Assembly: GCF_018138715.1 (NCBI RefSeq)
Contig: NZ_JAGSHX010000006.1
Coordinates: 7,874,001-7,938,000, forward strand
DNA: 64,000 nucleotides
Reading direction: 5' to 3'
Source of the DNA: Streptomyces asiaticus
GTDB lineage: Bacteria; Actinomycetota; Actinomycetes; Streptomycetales; Streptomycetaceae
The notes under the pieces were generated by a model that saw only the letters and a program-made list of their open reading frames with translations, did no database searches and was not told the origin of the DNA. The position numbers and the translations under genes were made by a program. Positions 51,245 through 59,539 of the stretch are shown here, piece by piece. Each line of letters opens with the position of its first letter. Position 1 is the first letter of the stretch.

Positions 51245-52472
51245 CGCGATCAGCGGTGACGGGTCGGGCCGGCGCGCGCTGATCCTGGTGGAGAACCTGT
51301 CGGTGCCGTTCGACCGGCGGGTGTGGCAGGAGTGCACGACGCTGCGCGACGCGGGCTGGACGGTGGACGTCATCTGTCCCCGGGGGAGCAAGCGGGACAC
51401 GGAGCCGGAGGCGGAGATCGACGGGGTGCGGATCCACCGCTACCCGTTGCGCGCGGCCACCGGAGGGCCGGCTGGCTATCTGCGGGAGTACGGATCGGCG
51501 CTGTGGCATACGGTCCGGCTGGCCCGGAAGGTCGGCCCGGTCGACGTGGTCCACGCCTGCAACCCGCCCGATCTGCTGTTCCTGCCGGCCCTGTGGCTGA
51601 AGCGGCGCGGCGCGCGGTTCGTCTTCGACCAGCACGATCTGGTACCCGAGCTGTACCTGTCCCGGTTCGACCGCGGCAAGGATCTGCTCTACCGCGCCGT
51701 GTGCGCGCTGGAGCGGCGGACCTACCGGGCCGCGGACGTCGTGCTCGCCACGAACGAGAGCTACCGGGACGTCGCGATGCGCCGTGGCGGTCGGCGGCCG
51801 GAGGACGTCTTCGTGGTGCGCAGCGCGCCCCAGACCGACCGGTTCCAACCGGTGCCGCCCGAGCCGGAGTTGAAGCGCGGCAAGCCCCATCTGCTGTGCT
51901 ACCTCGGCGTCATGGGCCCGCAGGACGGTGTCGACTACGCCTTGCGCGCCCTGGCGAAGCTGCGCGACGAGCTCGGGCGGACCGACTGGCACGCGGTGTT
52001 CATCGGCTCCGGCGACGCCTTCGACGCGATGGTGGAGCTGTCCCGGCAACTGGGGCTCACGGAGCAGGTGCGGTTCACCGGGCGCATTCCGGACGCCGAC
52101 CTGGTGCGCTACCTGTCCACCGCGGACGTGTGCCTCTCTCCCGACCCGCGCAATCCGCTCAACGACGTGTCGACCATGAACAAGGTCCTGGAGTACATGG
52201 CGATGGGCCGGCCGATCGTCTCGTTCGACCTGAAGGAGGCGCGCGTCTCCGCCGGTGACGCCGCCGTCTACGCGCCCGCCAACGACGAGGCCGAGTTCGC
52301 GGGGCTCATCGCGCTGCTCCTCGACGATCCGGAGAAGCGGGCCGAGATGGGCAAGATCGGCCAGGAGCGGATCAGCGGGCCGCTCTCCTGGCGGAACTCG
52401 CAAGCGTCGCTGCTCGCCGCCTACGCGTCGGCGGGCCACCCGGACCGGGCAGGGAAGAGGCCGCGGCGTTGA
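51234..52472 (+). CDS. glycosyltransferase family 4
   Basis: A 412-residue GT-B glycosyltransferase. N-terminal acceptor half: ILVENLSVPFDRRVWQE and HACNPPDLLFLPALW, with FDQHDLVPELYLSRF. C-terminal nucleotide-sugar half: LLCYLGVMGPQDGVDYAL, FIGSGDAFDAM and LSPDPRNPLNDVSTMNKVLEY, with the E-x7-E-type glutamates of GT4. The start appears to be TTG 51234, overlapping the end of the dehydrogenase gene (TAA 51242-51244); no in-frame ATG or GTG lies before the domain. It adds a sugar to the lipid-linked chain. Confidence 0.88.
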   Translation: MLGNAISGDGSGRRALILVENLSVPFDRRVWQECTTLRDAGWTVDVICPRGSKRDTEPEAEIDGVRIHRYPLRAATGGPAGYLREYGSALWHTVRLARKVGPVDVVHACNPPDLLFLPALWLKRRGARFVFDQHDLVPELYLSRFDRGKDLLYRAVCALERRTYRAADVVLATNESYRDVAMRRGGRRPEDVFVVRSAPQTDRFQPVPPEPELKRGKPHLLCYLGVMGPQDGVDYALRALAKLRDELGRTDWHAVFIGSGDAFDAMVELSRQLGLTEQVRFTGRIPDADLVRYLSTADVCLSPDPRNPLNDVSTMNKVLEYMAMGRPIVSFDLKEARVSAGDAAVYAPANDEAEFAGLIALLLDDPEKRAEMGKIGQERISGPLSWRNSQASLLAAYASAGHPDRAGKRPRR

Positions 52473-53866
52473 GCGATGACACGATACGCCTGGTCACGAT
52501 CGGGCGGATGATCCGTCGGCGCTGGCGGCTTCTCACCATCCTCGCCGTGCTGGGGGCGCTCGTCGGCTACGGCACCTCCTTGCTGCTTCCGCCGCGCTAC
52601 ACGACGTCGGCGTCGGTACTGCTGCCGGGGGCGTGGGAGGAGCGCGAGCTGCTCACTCAGGCGGAGATCGCGACCAGTTCGGTGGTGGTCGACCGCGCGG
52701 CCGCCACGCTCGGCTGGACCGGGGTCAGCGGCAGCGAGCTGCGGGACCGGGTGAGCGCCAAGGCCGCCGACGGGAACATCATCAAGATCTCGGGTACGGC
52801 CGAAACCCCGGAGCGCGCGCAGCACCTCTCCGACCAGGTGGCCCAGCAATTCGTCACCTTCGCCGCGCGGCTCACGGGCGCGGACACCGGCGCCGAGGCG
52901 TCGGCCAGGCCCGAGGACTTGCGGAAGATGGTGGTGCGGACCAGCCGCCGCATCACCGAGCTGGCCGACGCGGCCGATCCGGGGCGGACCGTGGAGAGCG
53001 TGCAGGGCCGCACCGAGCTCGAGAAGCTGCGCATCGCGCTCCAGGAGGCCATGAAGAAGCTGGACGAGGCGAACCCGGTGACCAACAAGTCCAACATGGT
53101 CGTCATGGGGCCGGCGGCCCGGCCGGCCGGCGAGGCCCCGCCGACGAGGACGCAGCTCATCGTCGCCGGAGCGCTGCTGTTCCTCCTGCTCGCGGTCATC
53201 GGCCATCTCACCGCCGCACGGATGAGTCGCCGGCTGCGCACCGAACCGGAGATCGCCGCGGCGCTGGGCTCGGTGCTGCTGGGCACCGTCGACGTACCCG
53301 GTGAACGGCCCGCGCACCGGCCGGAAGGCGGTGGCCCGCGGGCCCGGATCCGCCGGCTGCTCGGCCTCGACGTCCGGTGGGACCTGCCGACGCCGCACGC
53401 GTCCGGCGACGAGGCCGGCAGGCAGATCCGCTACCGGCGGGTGTGCGCCCGCCTCCGGGACCGGCTGCCGGGCCCCCGGCGGCTGCTGGTGGTCGTACCC
53501 GAAGGCGACGAGATCGCCCGCCGGGCCGCCGACCAGCTCGCCGCCGAGTCCGACGGCGACTCTGCCCCGTCCTCTTCGGGCAGGGGATACCCCGTGCTGC
53601 GGGTGGTGGGGGTTTCGGTGTCCCAGCCGCTGGTGCCGGACCGCGGCACCGAGTCCGGTGTCCTGGTCGTGCTCAGCGCGGGCAGCTGGACCGCGGCGGA
53701 GCTCACCGGCATCGCCGAGGCGTGTGCGGACGGCAACCACGAGGTCGTCGGCGTCGTCGTCGCCGGCGCCGTCCGGGCCCGGCCGAAGCGGTCCGGCGGC
53801 CATCCTCCGGATGACGCCACTCCGGCGCTCGCGGTTCGCGGCCACGCGACGGGAGGTGCGGTGTGA
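52469..53866 (+). CDS. Wzz/co-polymerase-like protein with degenerate C-terminal domain
   Basis: A 465-residue protein. A helix at residues 20-41 (LLTILAVLGALVGYGTSLLL) and one at about 228-247 (LIVAGALLFLLLAVIGHL) enclose a periplasmic-type section with a coiled-coil part (about 140-210), the plan of polysaccharide co-polymerases. The C-terminal ~190 residues look like a BY-kinase Rossmann fold that has lost its P-loop: RRLLVVVPEGDEIARRAADQ stands where GxxGEGKST is expected. The start is TTG 52469 in TTGA overlap with the previous stop, after AGGGAAGAGG. It probably governs chain length or export. Confidence 0.82.
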   Translation: MSDDTIRLVTIGRMIRRRWRLLTILAVLGALVGYGTSLLLPPRYTTSASVLLPGAWEERELLTQAEIATSSVVVDRAAATLGWTGVSGSELRDRVSAKAADGNIIKISGTAETPERAQHLSDQVAQQFVTFAARLTGADTGAEASARPEDLRKMVVRTSRRITELADAADPGRTVESVQGRTELEKLRIALQEAMKKLDEANPVTNKSNMVVMGPAARPAGEAPPTRTQLIVAGALLFLLLAVIGHLTAARMSRRLRTEPEIAAALGSVLLGTVDVPGERPAHRPEGGGPRARIRRLLGLDVRWDLPTPHASGDEAGRQIRYRRVCARLRDRLPGPRRLLVVVPEGDEIARRAADQLAAESDGDSAPSSSGRGYPVLRVVGVSVSQPLVPDRGTESGVLVVLSAGSWTAAELTGIAEACADGNHEVVGVVVAGAVRARPKRSGGHPPDDATPALAVRGHATGGAV

Positions 53867-55383
53867 CGGCGAGCACGACTCCGGAGCGGTCGGCGGCCGC
53901 TCCGCTGTTCGACCTGCACGCGCTGGTGGTGGCGGTGCGCAGGCGCCGCCGCCTCTGGTGCTCCATGGCGCTGCTGGGGCTGCTGGCGGGCGTGGCGATG
54001 GCGGTCCTGCTGCCGCCGCCGCCGACCGCGGTGACCAAGGTGCTGGTCGCGCATCAGGAGGACCAACCGAACGACACCGGAACGCTGATCCGCACCGATG
54101 TCGCGCTGCTGGGGACCACGCGGATCGCCGACAAGGCCCTGAAGGCCCTCAACTCCCCGCAAAAACCGGAGGACTTCCTGGGGGACTACCGGGGCACCGG
54201 CCTGACCAACAACCTGCTCCAGATCGATGTGACGGGTGACAGCGACGCGGAAGCGGTGGCCCGGGCCAAGGCGCTGGCCGACGCGTTCGTCGCGGACCAT
54301 GTGAGGCGGATGCGGGAGACCGCGAAAGCCGAGTCCAAGGCCCTGCTCGACCAGCGTGACCGGGTGCGGGACGAACTCGCCAAGGTCAACAAGGCGATCG
54401 GAGGCCGATCGCCGGGCAGCGACCCGGAAGCGTCGGCGAGCACCGAGTCGCTCTTCGCCCGCCGGGCCGAACTCAACTCGCGGATCGCCGATTTCGACCA
54501 ACGCGCCGCGGAGGCGCGCACCGGCACGCCCCGGATCATCGCCGGCACACAGATCGTGGACGCCCCGCGCGCGGTGCGGCACTCCCTGCCCAGGACCGCC
54601 GCCACCAACGCCGCGATCGGGCTCGTCCTCGGGCTCGTCCTCGGGCTCGCGGTGGCCGCGGTCGGCACGGTGGTGGCGGACCGCCCCGTGCTGCGCCGGG
54701 AGATCGCGGCGAACCTGGGCGCCTCGGTCATCGCGGAGCTGCCCCACCGGTCGGGCAGGCCGTGGCGGCGACGGCGGATTCGGACGGCACGGACGAGGCT
54801 CACCGCGTCCCTGGCCCGCACCGTGCGCGGCTCCGCGGAACCGGTGTCGCTGCTGGAACTGGGCTGTGCGCGCGGCACGAGCGTGATCGCCCTGGACCTC
54901 GCCAGGGCACTGGCGGCGGACGGGCCAGTGGCGATCATCGATGGTCTGCCCGGCCCGCAGCTGGCGAGGCGCCGCCCGAAACCAGGAGACCCCACCGTGG
55001 TCAGCGGCGAGCATGCCGCGGCCATGTCGCATCAGGAGCGCCGGATCGGCGTCGGCTCGGTCGCGCCCGGCACCGTGTGGACCGACCTCCACTACCTCGG
55101 TACCCAGACCGTGCTCGTTGTGCGTGCCGGGCACGGCAGCGCCGCATGGCTGCACACCGTGGCGCGGCAGCTCGCGGACCAGCGCATTCCGGTGATCGGT
55201 GTGGTGCTGATCGACCCCGATCCGCGGGATCGGACCGACGGCACGCTGTGGGACGGGCTGCACATCGCGCTGCGGGGCCATGGCGAGCGGCTGGCCCGGC
55301 GACAGGGGACGGGCCAACTACGGACGGAGCGACCGCCGATGTGGGCCGCGCGAGTCCCGGACAGCGACCAGGAGGCGCGGTAG
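53863..55383 (+). CDS. second Wzz/co-polymerase-like protein with degenerate BY-kinase domain
   Basis: A 506-residue paralogue-like protein of the same plan: helix at about 33-50 (MALLGLLAGVAMAVLLPP), coiled-coil external part (about 150-215), second helix (IGLVLGLVLGLAVAAVG), then a Rossmann region PVSLLELGCARGTSVIALDL and GPVAIIDGLPG. The Walker A lysine is absent (ARGTSV in place of GEGKST), and no C-terminal tyrosine cluster is seen, so kinase activity is not expected. The start is GTG 53863, overlapping the previous stop (GTGA), with GGGAGG upstream. Two such proteins in a row may form a hetero-oligomer. Confidence 0.82.
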   Translation: MTASTTPERSAAAPLFDLHALVVAVRRRRRLWCSMALLGLLAGVAMAVLLPPPPTAVTKVLVAHQEDQPNDTGTLIRTDVALLGTTRIADKALKALNSPQKPEDFLGDYRGTGLTNNLLQIDVTGDSDAEAVARAKALADAFVADHVRRMRETAKAESKALLDQRDRVRDELAKVNKAIGGRSPGSDPEASASTESLFARRAELNSRIADFDQRAAEARTGTPRIIAGTQIVDAPRAVRHSLPRTAATNAAIGLVLGLVLGLAVAAVGTVVADRPVLRREIAANLGASVIAELPHRSGRPWRRRRIRTARTRLTASLARTVRGSAEPVSLLELGCARGTSVIALDLARALAADGPVAIIDGLPGPQLARRRPKPGDPTVVSGEHAAAMSHQERRIGVGSVAPGTVWTDLHYLGTQTVLVVRAGHGSAAWLHTVARQLADQRIPVIGVVLIDPDPRDRTDGTLWDGLHIALRGHGERLARRQGTGQLRTERPPMWAARVPDSDQEAR

Positions 55384-55386
55384 GCC

Positions 55387-57321
55387 ATGTGTGGCATCGC
55401 AGGAACATACCGATGGCCGGACGGGAAGGCCGTGACCGACCGGCTCACCCATACCCTCGCCCACCGCGGTCCGGACGGGACGGGCCGGTACAGCCACCCC
55501 GCCGGGGACGGCGAAGTGCACCTCGGGCACCGCCGGCTGGCCATCATCGACCTGTCCGCGACCGGCGCCCAGCCGATGGTCTCGGACGGCCTCGTCCTGA
55601 CGTACAACGGCGAGCTGTACAACGCGCCCGAGCTGCGTGCCGAACTGGCAGCCGCCGGGGTGCGCTTCCGGGGCACCTCCGACACCGAGGTGCTGCTGGA
55701 GGCCTGGCGGCGCTGGGGCACGGACTGTCTGCCCCGGCTGCGCGGGATGTTCGCGTTCGGGATCTTCGACGAGCGAACCGGTGACCTGGTGCTCGCCCGC
55801 GACCAGCTCGGCATCAAGCCGCTGTTCCTGCTCCGGCGCGGCGGGGGCCTGGTGTTCGCCTCCGAACTCAAGGCGCTCGCCGCCGTGACCGGCGGGTCGC
55901 TGGAGGTGGACCAGGCGGCGCTGGTGGCCTCGCTGCTGTACTACTGGGTGCCGGACTCGCGCTGTGCGTTCCGCGAAGCGGAGAAGCTGCCGCCCGGGAG
56001 CTGGCTGAGGTGCCGGCCCGACGGCCGGGTGGACCGCGGCCGGTTCTGGAACCTCAGGGACGTCGCCGCCGAGGGCCGGGAGCGGGCCCGGAGCGGCGAG
56101 CTGCCGGACCTCGCCGCCATCGTCGAGGAGTCGACCCGGCGCCACCTGCTCTCCGACGTGCCCGTGGCGACCTTCCTCTCCGGCGGTCTCGACTCCAGCT
56201 ACCTGACCGCGCTGGCGGCCCGCCACCAGCCCGGGATCTCCGCTTACACGATCGGGTTCCGCGCCGAGGACGCCAGGTTCGAGGCGATGCCGGACGACCT
56301 GCGCTATGCCCGGCGGGTGGCGACGCGGTTCGGCGTCGACCTGCATGAGATCGAGATCGCCCCGAACGTGCTCGACCTGCTGCCGCGGATGACGTACCAC
56401 CTGGACGAGCCGATCGGCGACCCCGCCGCGATCAACACGTTCCTGATCTGCTCGGCCGCCCGGGAGGCCGGGGTCAAGGTGATGCTCTCGGGGATGGGCG
56501 CCGACGAGCTGTTCGCCGGTTACCGCAAGCACCTGGCCAACCTGATCGCGCTGCGCTACCAGCGCGTCCCGCGGCCCCTGCGGCGCGGGGTGTCCAGGGC
56601 CGTGGACCGGCTGCCGGTGGCCACGGCCCGCCGGGGGTACCGGTCGGTGCGCTTCGCGAAGCGGTTCCTGTCCTTCGCCGATCTGCCGGAGGAGACCGCG
56701 TTCCGGCGCAGCTACACCATGTACGACCAGGACGAGCTGCTCGCACTGATCGATCCGGACCTGGTCGGCACGGTCGAGGACGTGCTCACCGAGCATGCGG
56801 ATGTCTACCAGGACAACGACCTCGACGACTTCGTCAACCGCATGTGCCTGGGCGACGCCCGGATGTTCCTGCCGGGCCTGAACCTCACGTACACGGACCG
56901 CTCGAGCATGGCCGCGTCGACCGAGGTGCGGGTGCCGTATGTGGACGTCGAGGTGGTCAGGGCGGCGTTCGCCGTGCCCGGTGACCGCAAGATCGTCGGA
57001 CGGCAGGGGAAGGCCGTCCTCAAGGAGGCGGCCACCTCGATCCTGCCGCGGGAGATCGTGTACCGGCCCAAGGGCCTGTTCAGCGCCCCGTTGCGGGCCT
57101 GGATGAGCCGGGATCTGGCACCCCTGGTGCGCGAGGTGGTGGACGACGGCATGCTCGTCCGGTCCGGGTTCCTGCGCCGTGACGCGCTGGCGCGGATGGT
57201 CGCCGAGGACGCCGCCGGGCAGCGGGACTTCTCCAAGCATCTGTGGCATGTGCTGACCCTCGAGTACTGGTATCGCGGCGCGACCTCCGGGGCCGGCCAG
57301 AACGCTCATGTAACGGCGTAG
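55387..57321 (+). CDS. asnB: asparagine synthase-type glutamine amidotransferase
   Basis: A 644-residue AsnB-family protein. The N-terminal nucleophile Cys2 (MCGIAGTYRW) and the class II glutaminase domain (to ~190) are followed by an ATP-pyrophosphatase synthase domain with SGGLDSSYL and the second motif GMGADELFAGY. In polysaccharide clusters such enzymes amidate uronic-acid carboxyl groups, as WbpS does in Pseudomonas O-antigen. That fits the uronate-producing dehydrogenase upstream, but house-keeping asparagine synthesis cannot be excluded by sequence alone. It starts four bases after the co-polymerase stop. Confidence 0.9.
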   Translation: MCGIAGTYRWPDGKAVTDRLTHTLAHRGPDGTGRYSHPAGDGEVHLGHRRLAIIDLSATGAQPMVSDGLVLTYNGELYNAPELRAELAAAGVRFRGTSDTEVLLEAWRRWGTDCLPRLRGMFAFGIFDERTGDLVLARDQLGIKPLFLLRRGGGLVFASELKALAAVTGGSLEVDQAALVASLLYYWVPDSRCAFREAEKLPPGSWLRCRPDGRVDRGRFWNLRDVAAEGRERARSGELPDLAAIVEESTRRHLLSDVPVATFLSGGLDSSYLTALAARHQPGISAYTIGFRAEDARFEAMPDDLRYARRVATRFGVDLHEIEIAPNVLDLLPRMTYHLDEPIGDPAAINTFLICSAAREAGVKVMLSGMGADELFAGYRKHLANLIALRYQRVPRPLRRGVSRAVDRLPVATARRGYRSVRFAKRFLSFADLPEETAFRRSYTMYDQDELLALIDPDLVGTVEDVLTEHADVYQDNDLDDFVNRMCLGDARMFLPGLNLTYTDRSSMAASTEVRVPYVDVEVVRAAFAVPGDRKIVGRQGKAVLKEAATSILPREIVYRPKGLFSAPLRAWMSRDLAPLVREVVDDGMLVRSGFLRRDALARMVAEDAAGQRDFSKHLWHVLTLEYWYRGATSGAGQNAHVTA

Positions 57322-57349
57322 AACCGGCGTAGAAACAAGGGGACTTCGG

Positions 57350-59539
57350 GTGAAACAGGTTGTGCAGAACTACAAGAGCGGCGAGCTGGCGCTGCTCGAC
57401 GTGCCGGTGCCGGGGTGCAAGCCGGGCGGTGTGCTGGTCCGCAGCGCCTACTCGCTGATATCCACCGGGACCGAGCTCATGAAGGTGTCCGAGGCCGGCA
57501 TGTCGATGCTGGGCAAGGCCCGCTCCCGGCCCGACCAGGTGGCCAAGGTCGTACAGAGCGTGGCCACCAACGGGGTGCCCGCCACCTACCGCAAGGTGAT
57601 GGGCAAGCTGGACTCCTACACACCGCTCGGCTACTCGCTGTGCGGGGTGGTCGAGCAGGTCGGCGCCGGAATCGACGATGTGAAGGTCGGCGACCTCGTG
57701 GCCTGCGCCGGCAATGAGCACGCGCTGCACGCCGAGCTGAACTGGGTGCCGAAGAACCTCTACGCCCGGGTGCCGGACGGCCTCGCGCCGCGGCACGCGG
57801 CCTTCGGCACCGTCGGGTCGATCGCGTTGCAGGGCGTCCGCCAAGGCGAGTCACACCTCGGCGAAGTGGCGCTGGTCATCGGCCTCGGGCTGATCGGACA
57901 GCTGGTGGTGCAGCTTCTCGCCGCCTCGGGAGTCCGCGTCGTCGGGGCCGACCCCGACCCGGCGCGCTGTGAGCTCGCCGAGCGCCTGGGCGCGGCGGCC
58001 TGCGGCGACCCCGCGTCCGCGGCCGTGGAGACCGCCGTCGCCGAACTCACCGGCGGCCTGGGCGTGGACCAGGTGTATCTGGCCGCCGGCGGCGGCAGCA
58101 ACCAGCCCGTCGAGCTGGCCGCCCGGCTCTGCCGGGACCGCGGCCGGGTCGTCGACATCGGCAAGTGCCGCCTGGACCTGCCGTGGAACGCGTACTACGA
58201 GAAGGAGCTCGACGTCCGGTTCTCCCGCAGTTACGGCCCCGGGCGCTACGACCCGGAGTACGAGCTCGAGGGCCGCGACTACCCGATCGGCTACGTGCGC
58301 TGGACCGAGCGCCGCAACCTGGCGTGCTTCCTCGATCTCCTCGCCCGCGGCAGCGTCGACGTGGAGCCCCTGGTCTCCCACGTGGCCGACTTCGATGACG
58401 CCGTCGAGACGTACCAGCGCCTGAAGGACGGCGACCTGAAGGCCGTGGCCGTGCTGTTCCGGTATCCCGGCCACCCCGGCCAAGCCGTGGAAACGGGGAC
58501 CCCGGCGGTGGCCGTGCCCGCGGTGCGCCGCGGCGGCGGAGGGTCCGCCCCGGCCCGGCTCGCCAACGCGTCGGTGCGGCTGGCGTTCGTCGGCGCGGGA
58601 AACTACGCCACGTCGATGCTGCTGCCGCATCTGGAACGGCGCGACGGCGTCGAGTTGTCCACCGTCGTCACCACGACGGCGCTGTCCGCGGCCAACGCGA
58701 AGCGGAAGTTCGGCTTCGCCGAGGCGACCACCGATCTCGACGCCGTGCTCGGCGACCCGTCCATCGACGCGGTGTTCGTGGTCACCCGCCACAGCTCGCA
58801 CGCCGAACTGACCATGAGGGCGCTGCGGGCCGGCAAGGCGGTGTTCGTGGAGAAGCCGTTGGCGCTCGACCAGGACGAGCTGGCCGGGGTGCTCGCGGCG
58901 GTGGAGGAGTCCGGCAACGACCGGCTTCAGGTCGGCTTCAACCGCCGGTTCGCGCCGCTGCTCCAGGAGGCCAGGAAGCGGTTCGGCTCCCGGACCGGGC
59001 CGGCGAGCCTCCGCTACCTGGTCAACGCGGGCCGCCTCGAGCACGGCAGCTGGTACCTCCAACAGGGCACCGAGGGCTCGCGGTTCGCCGGCGAGGGCGG
59101 ACACTTCATCGACACGGCGAGCTGGCTGCTCGGGGCCGACCCGGTCTCGGTGTACGCGGTCGCCGCGTCCGGCAACGAGGACCTCCAGGTCGTGCTGCGC
59201 TACCCGGACGGGTCCACCGCCACCATCGCCTACGTCACCACCGGCTCGCCGGGCTTCCCCAAGGAGACGCTGGACCTGATCGCGGACGGCAAGGTGCTGC
59301 GACTCGACGACTTCGTCCGTGCCTCGGTGTACGGCCGCAAGCGGTGGGTCAGTTCGCGACTGCCCAAGGCCCGGGACAAGGGCCAGTCCGCCGAGCTGGC
59401 CGCGTTCATCAAGGCCGTGCGGACCGGCGGGCCGATGCCGGTGCCGCTGGAGTCGCTGGTCGCCACCACGGCGGCCACCCTGGCCGTGCGAGCCGGTCTG
59501 GCCGCCGGTGCGCCGGTGACGTTGGAGAGGGCGCGATGA
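57350..59539 (+). CDS. two-domain oxidoreductase (MDR dehydrogenase + Gfo/Idh/MocA)
   Basis: A 729-residue natural fusion. The N-terminal ~375 residues are an MDR alcohol dehydrogenase (GYSLCGVVEQVGAGI, then LVIGLGLIGQLVVQLL). From about residue 408 a Gfo/Idh/MocA NAD(P)-binding domain begins (LAFVGAGNYATSMLLPHL) with the EKPL motif VFVEKPLALDQ and a C-terminal sugar-binding sheet. Such fusions occur in polysaccharide clusters beside heparinase-like genes and probably epimerise or oxidise sugar rings. The start is GTG 57350 with AAGGGG upstream. The next gene overlaps its stop by four bases. Confidence 0.9.
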   Translation: MKQVVQNYKSGELALLDVPVPGCKPGGVLVRSAYSLISTGTELMKVSEAGMSMLGKARSRPDQVAKVVQSVATNGVPATYRKVMGKLDSYTPLGYSLCGVVEQVGAGIDDVKVGDLVACAGNEHALHAELNWVPKNLYARVPDGLAPRHAAFGTVGSIALQGVRQGESHLGEVALVIGLGLIGQLVVQLLAASGVRVVGADPDPARCELAERLGAAACGDPASAAVETAVAELTGGLGVDQVYLAAGGGSNQPVELAARLCRDRGRVVDIGKCRLDLPWNAYYEKELDVRFSRSYGPGRYDPEYELEGRDYPIGYVRWTERRNLACFLDLLARGSVDVEPLVSHVADFDDAVETYQRLKDGDLKAVAVLFRYPGHPGQAVETGTPAVAVPAVRRGGGGSAPARLANASVRLAFVGAGNYATSMLLPHLERRDGVELSTVVTTTALSAANAKRKFGFAEATTDLDAVLGDPSIDAVFVVTRHSSHAELTMRALRAGKAVFVEKPLALDQDELAGVLAAVEESGNDRLQVGFNRRFAPLLQEARKRFGSRTGPASLRYLVNAGRLEHGSWYLQQGTEGSRFAGEGGHFIDTASWLLGADPVSVYAVAASGNEDLQVVLRYPDGSTATIAYVTTGSPGFPKETLDLIADGKVLRLDDFVRASVYGRKRWVSSRLPKARDKGQSAELAAFIKAVRTGGPMPVPLESLVATTAATLAVRAGLAAGAPVTLERAR

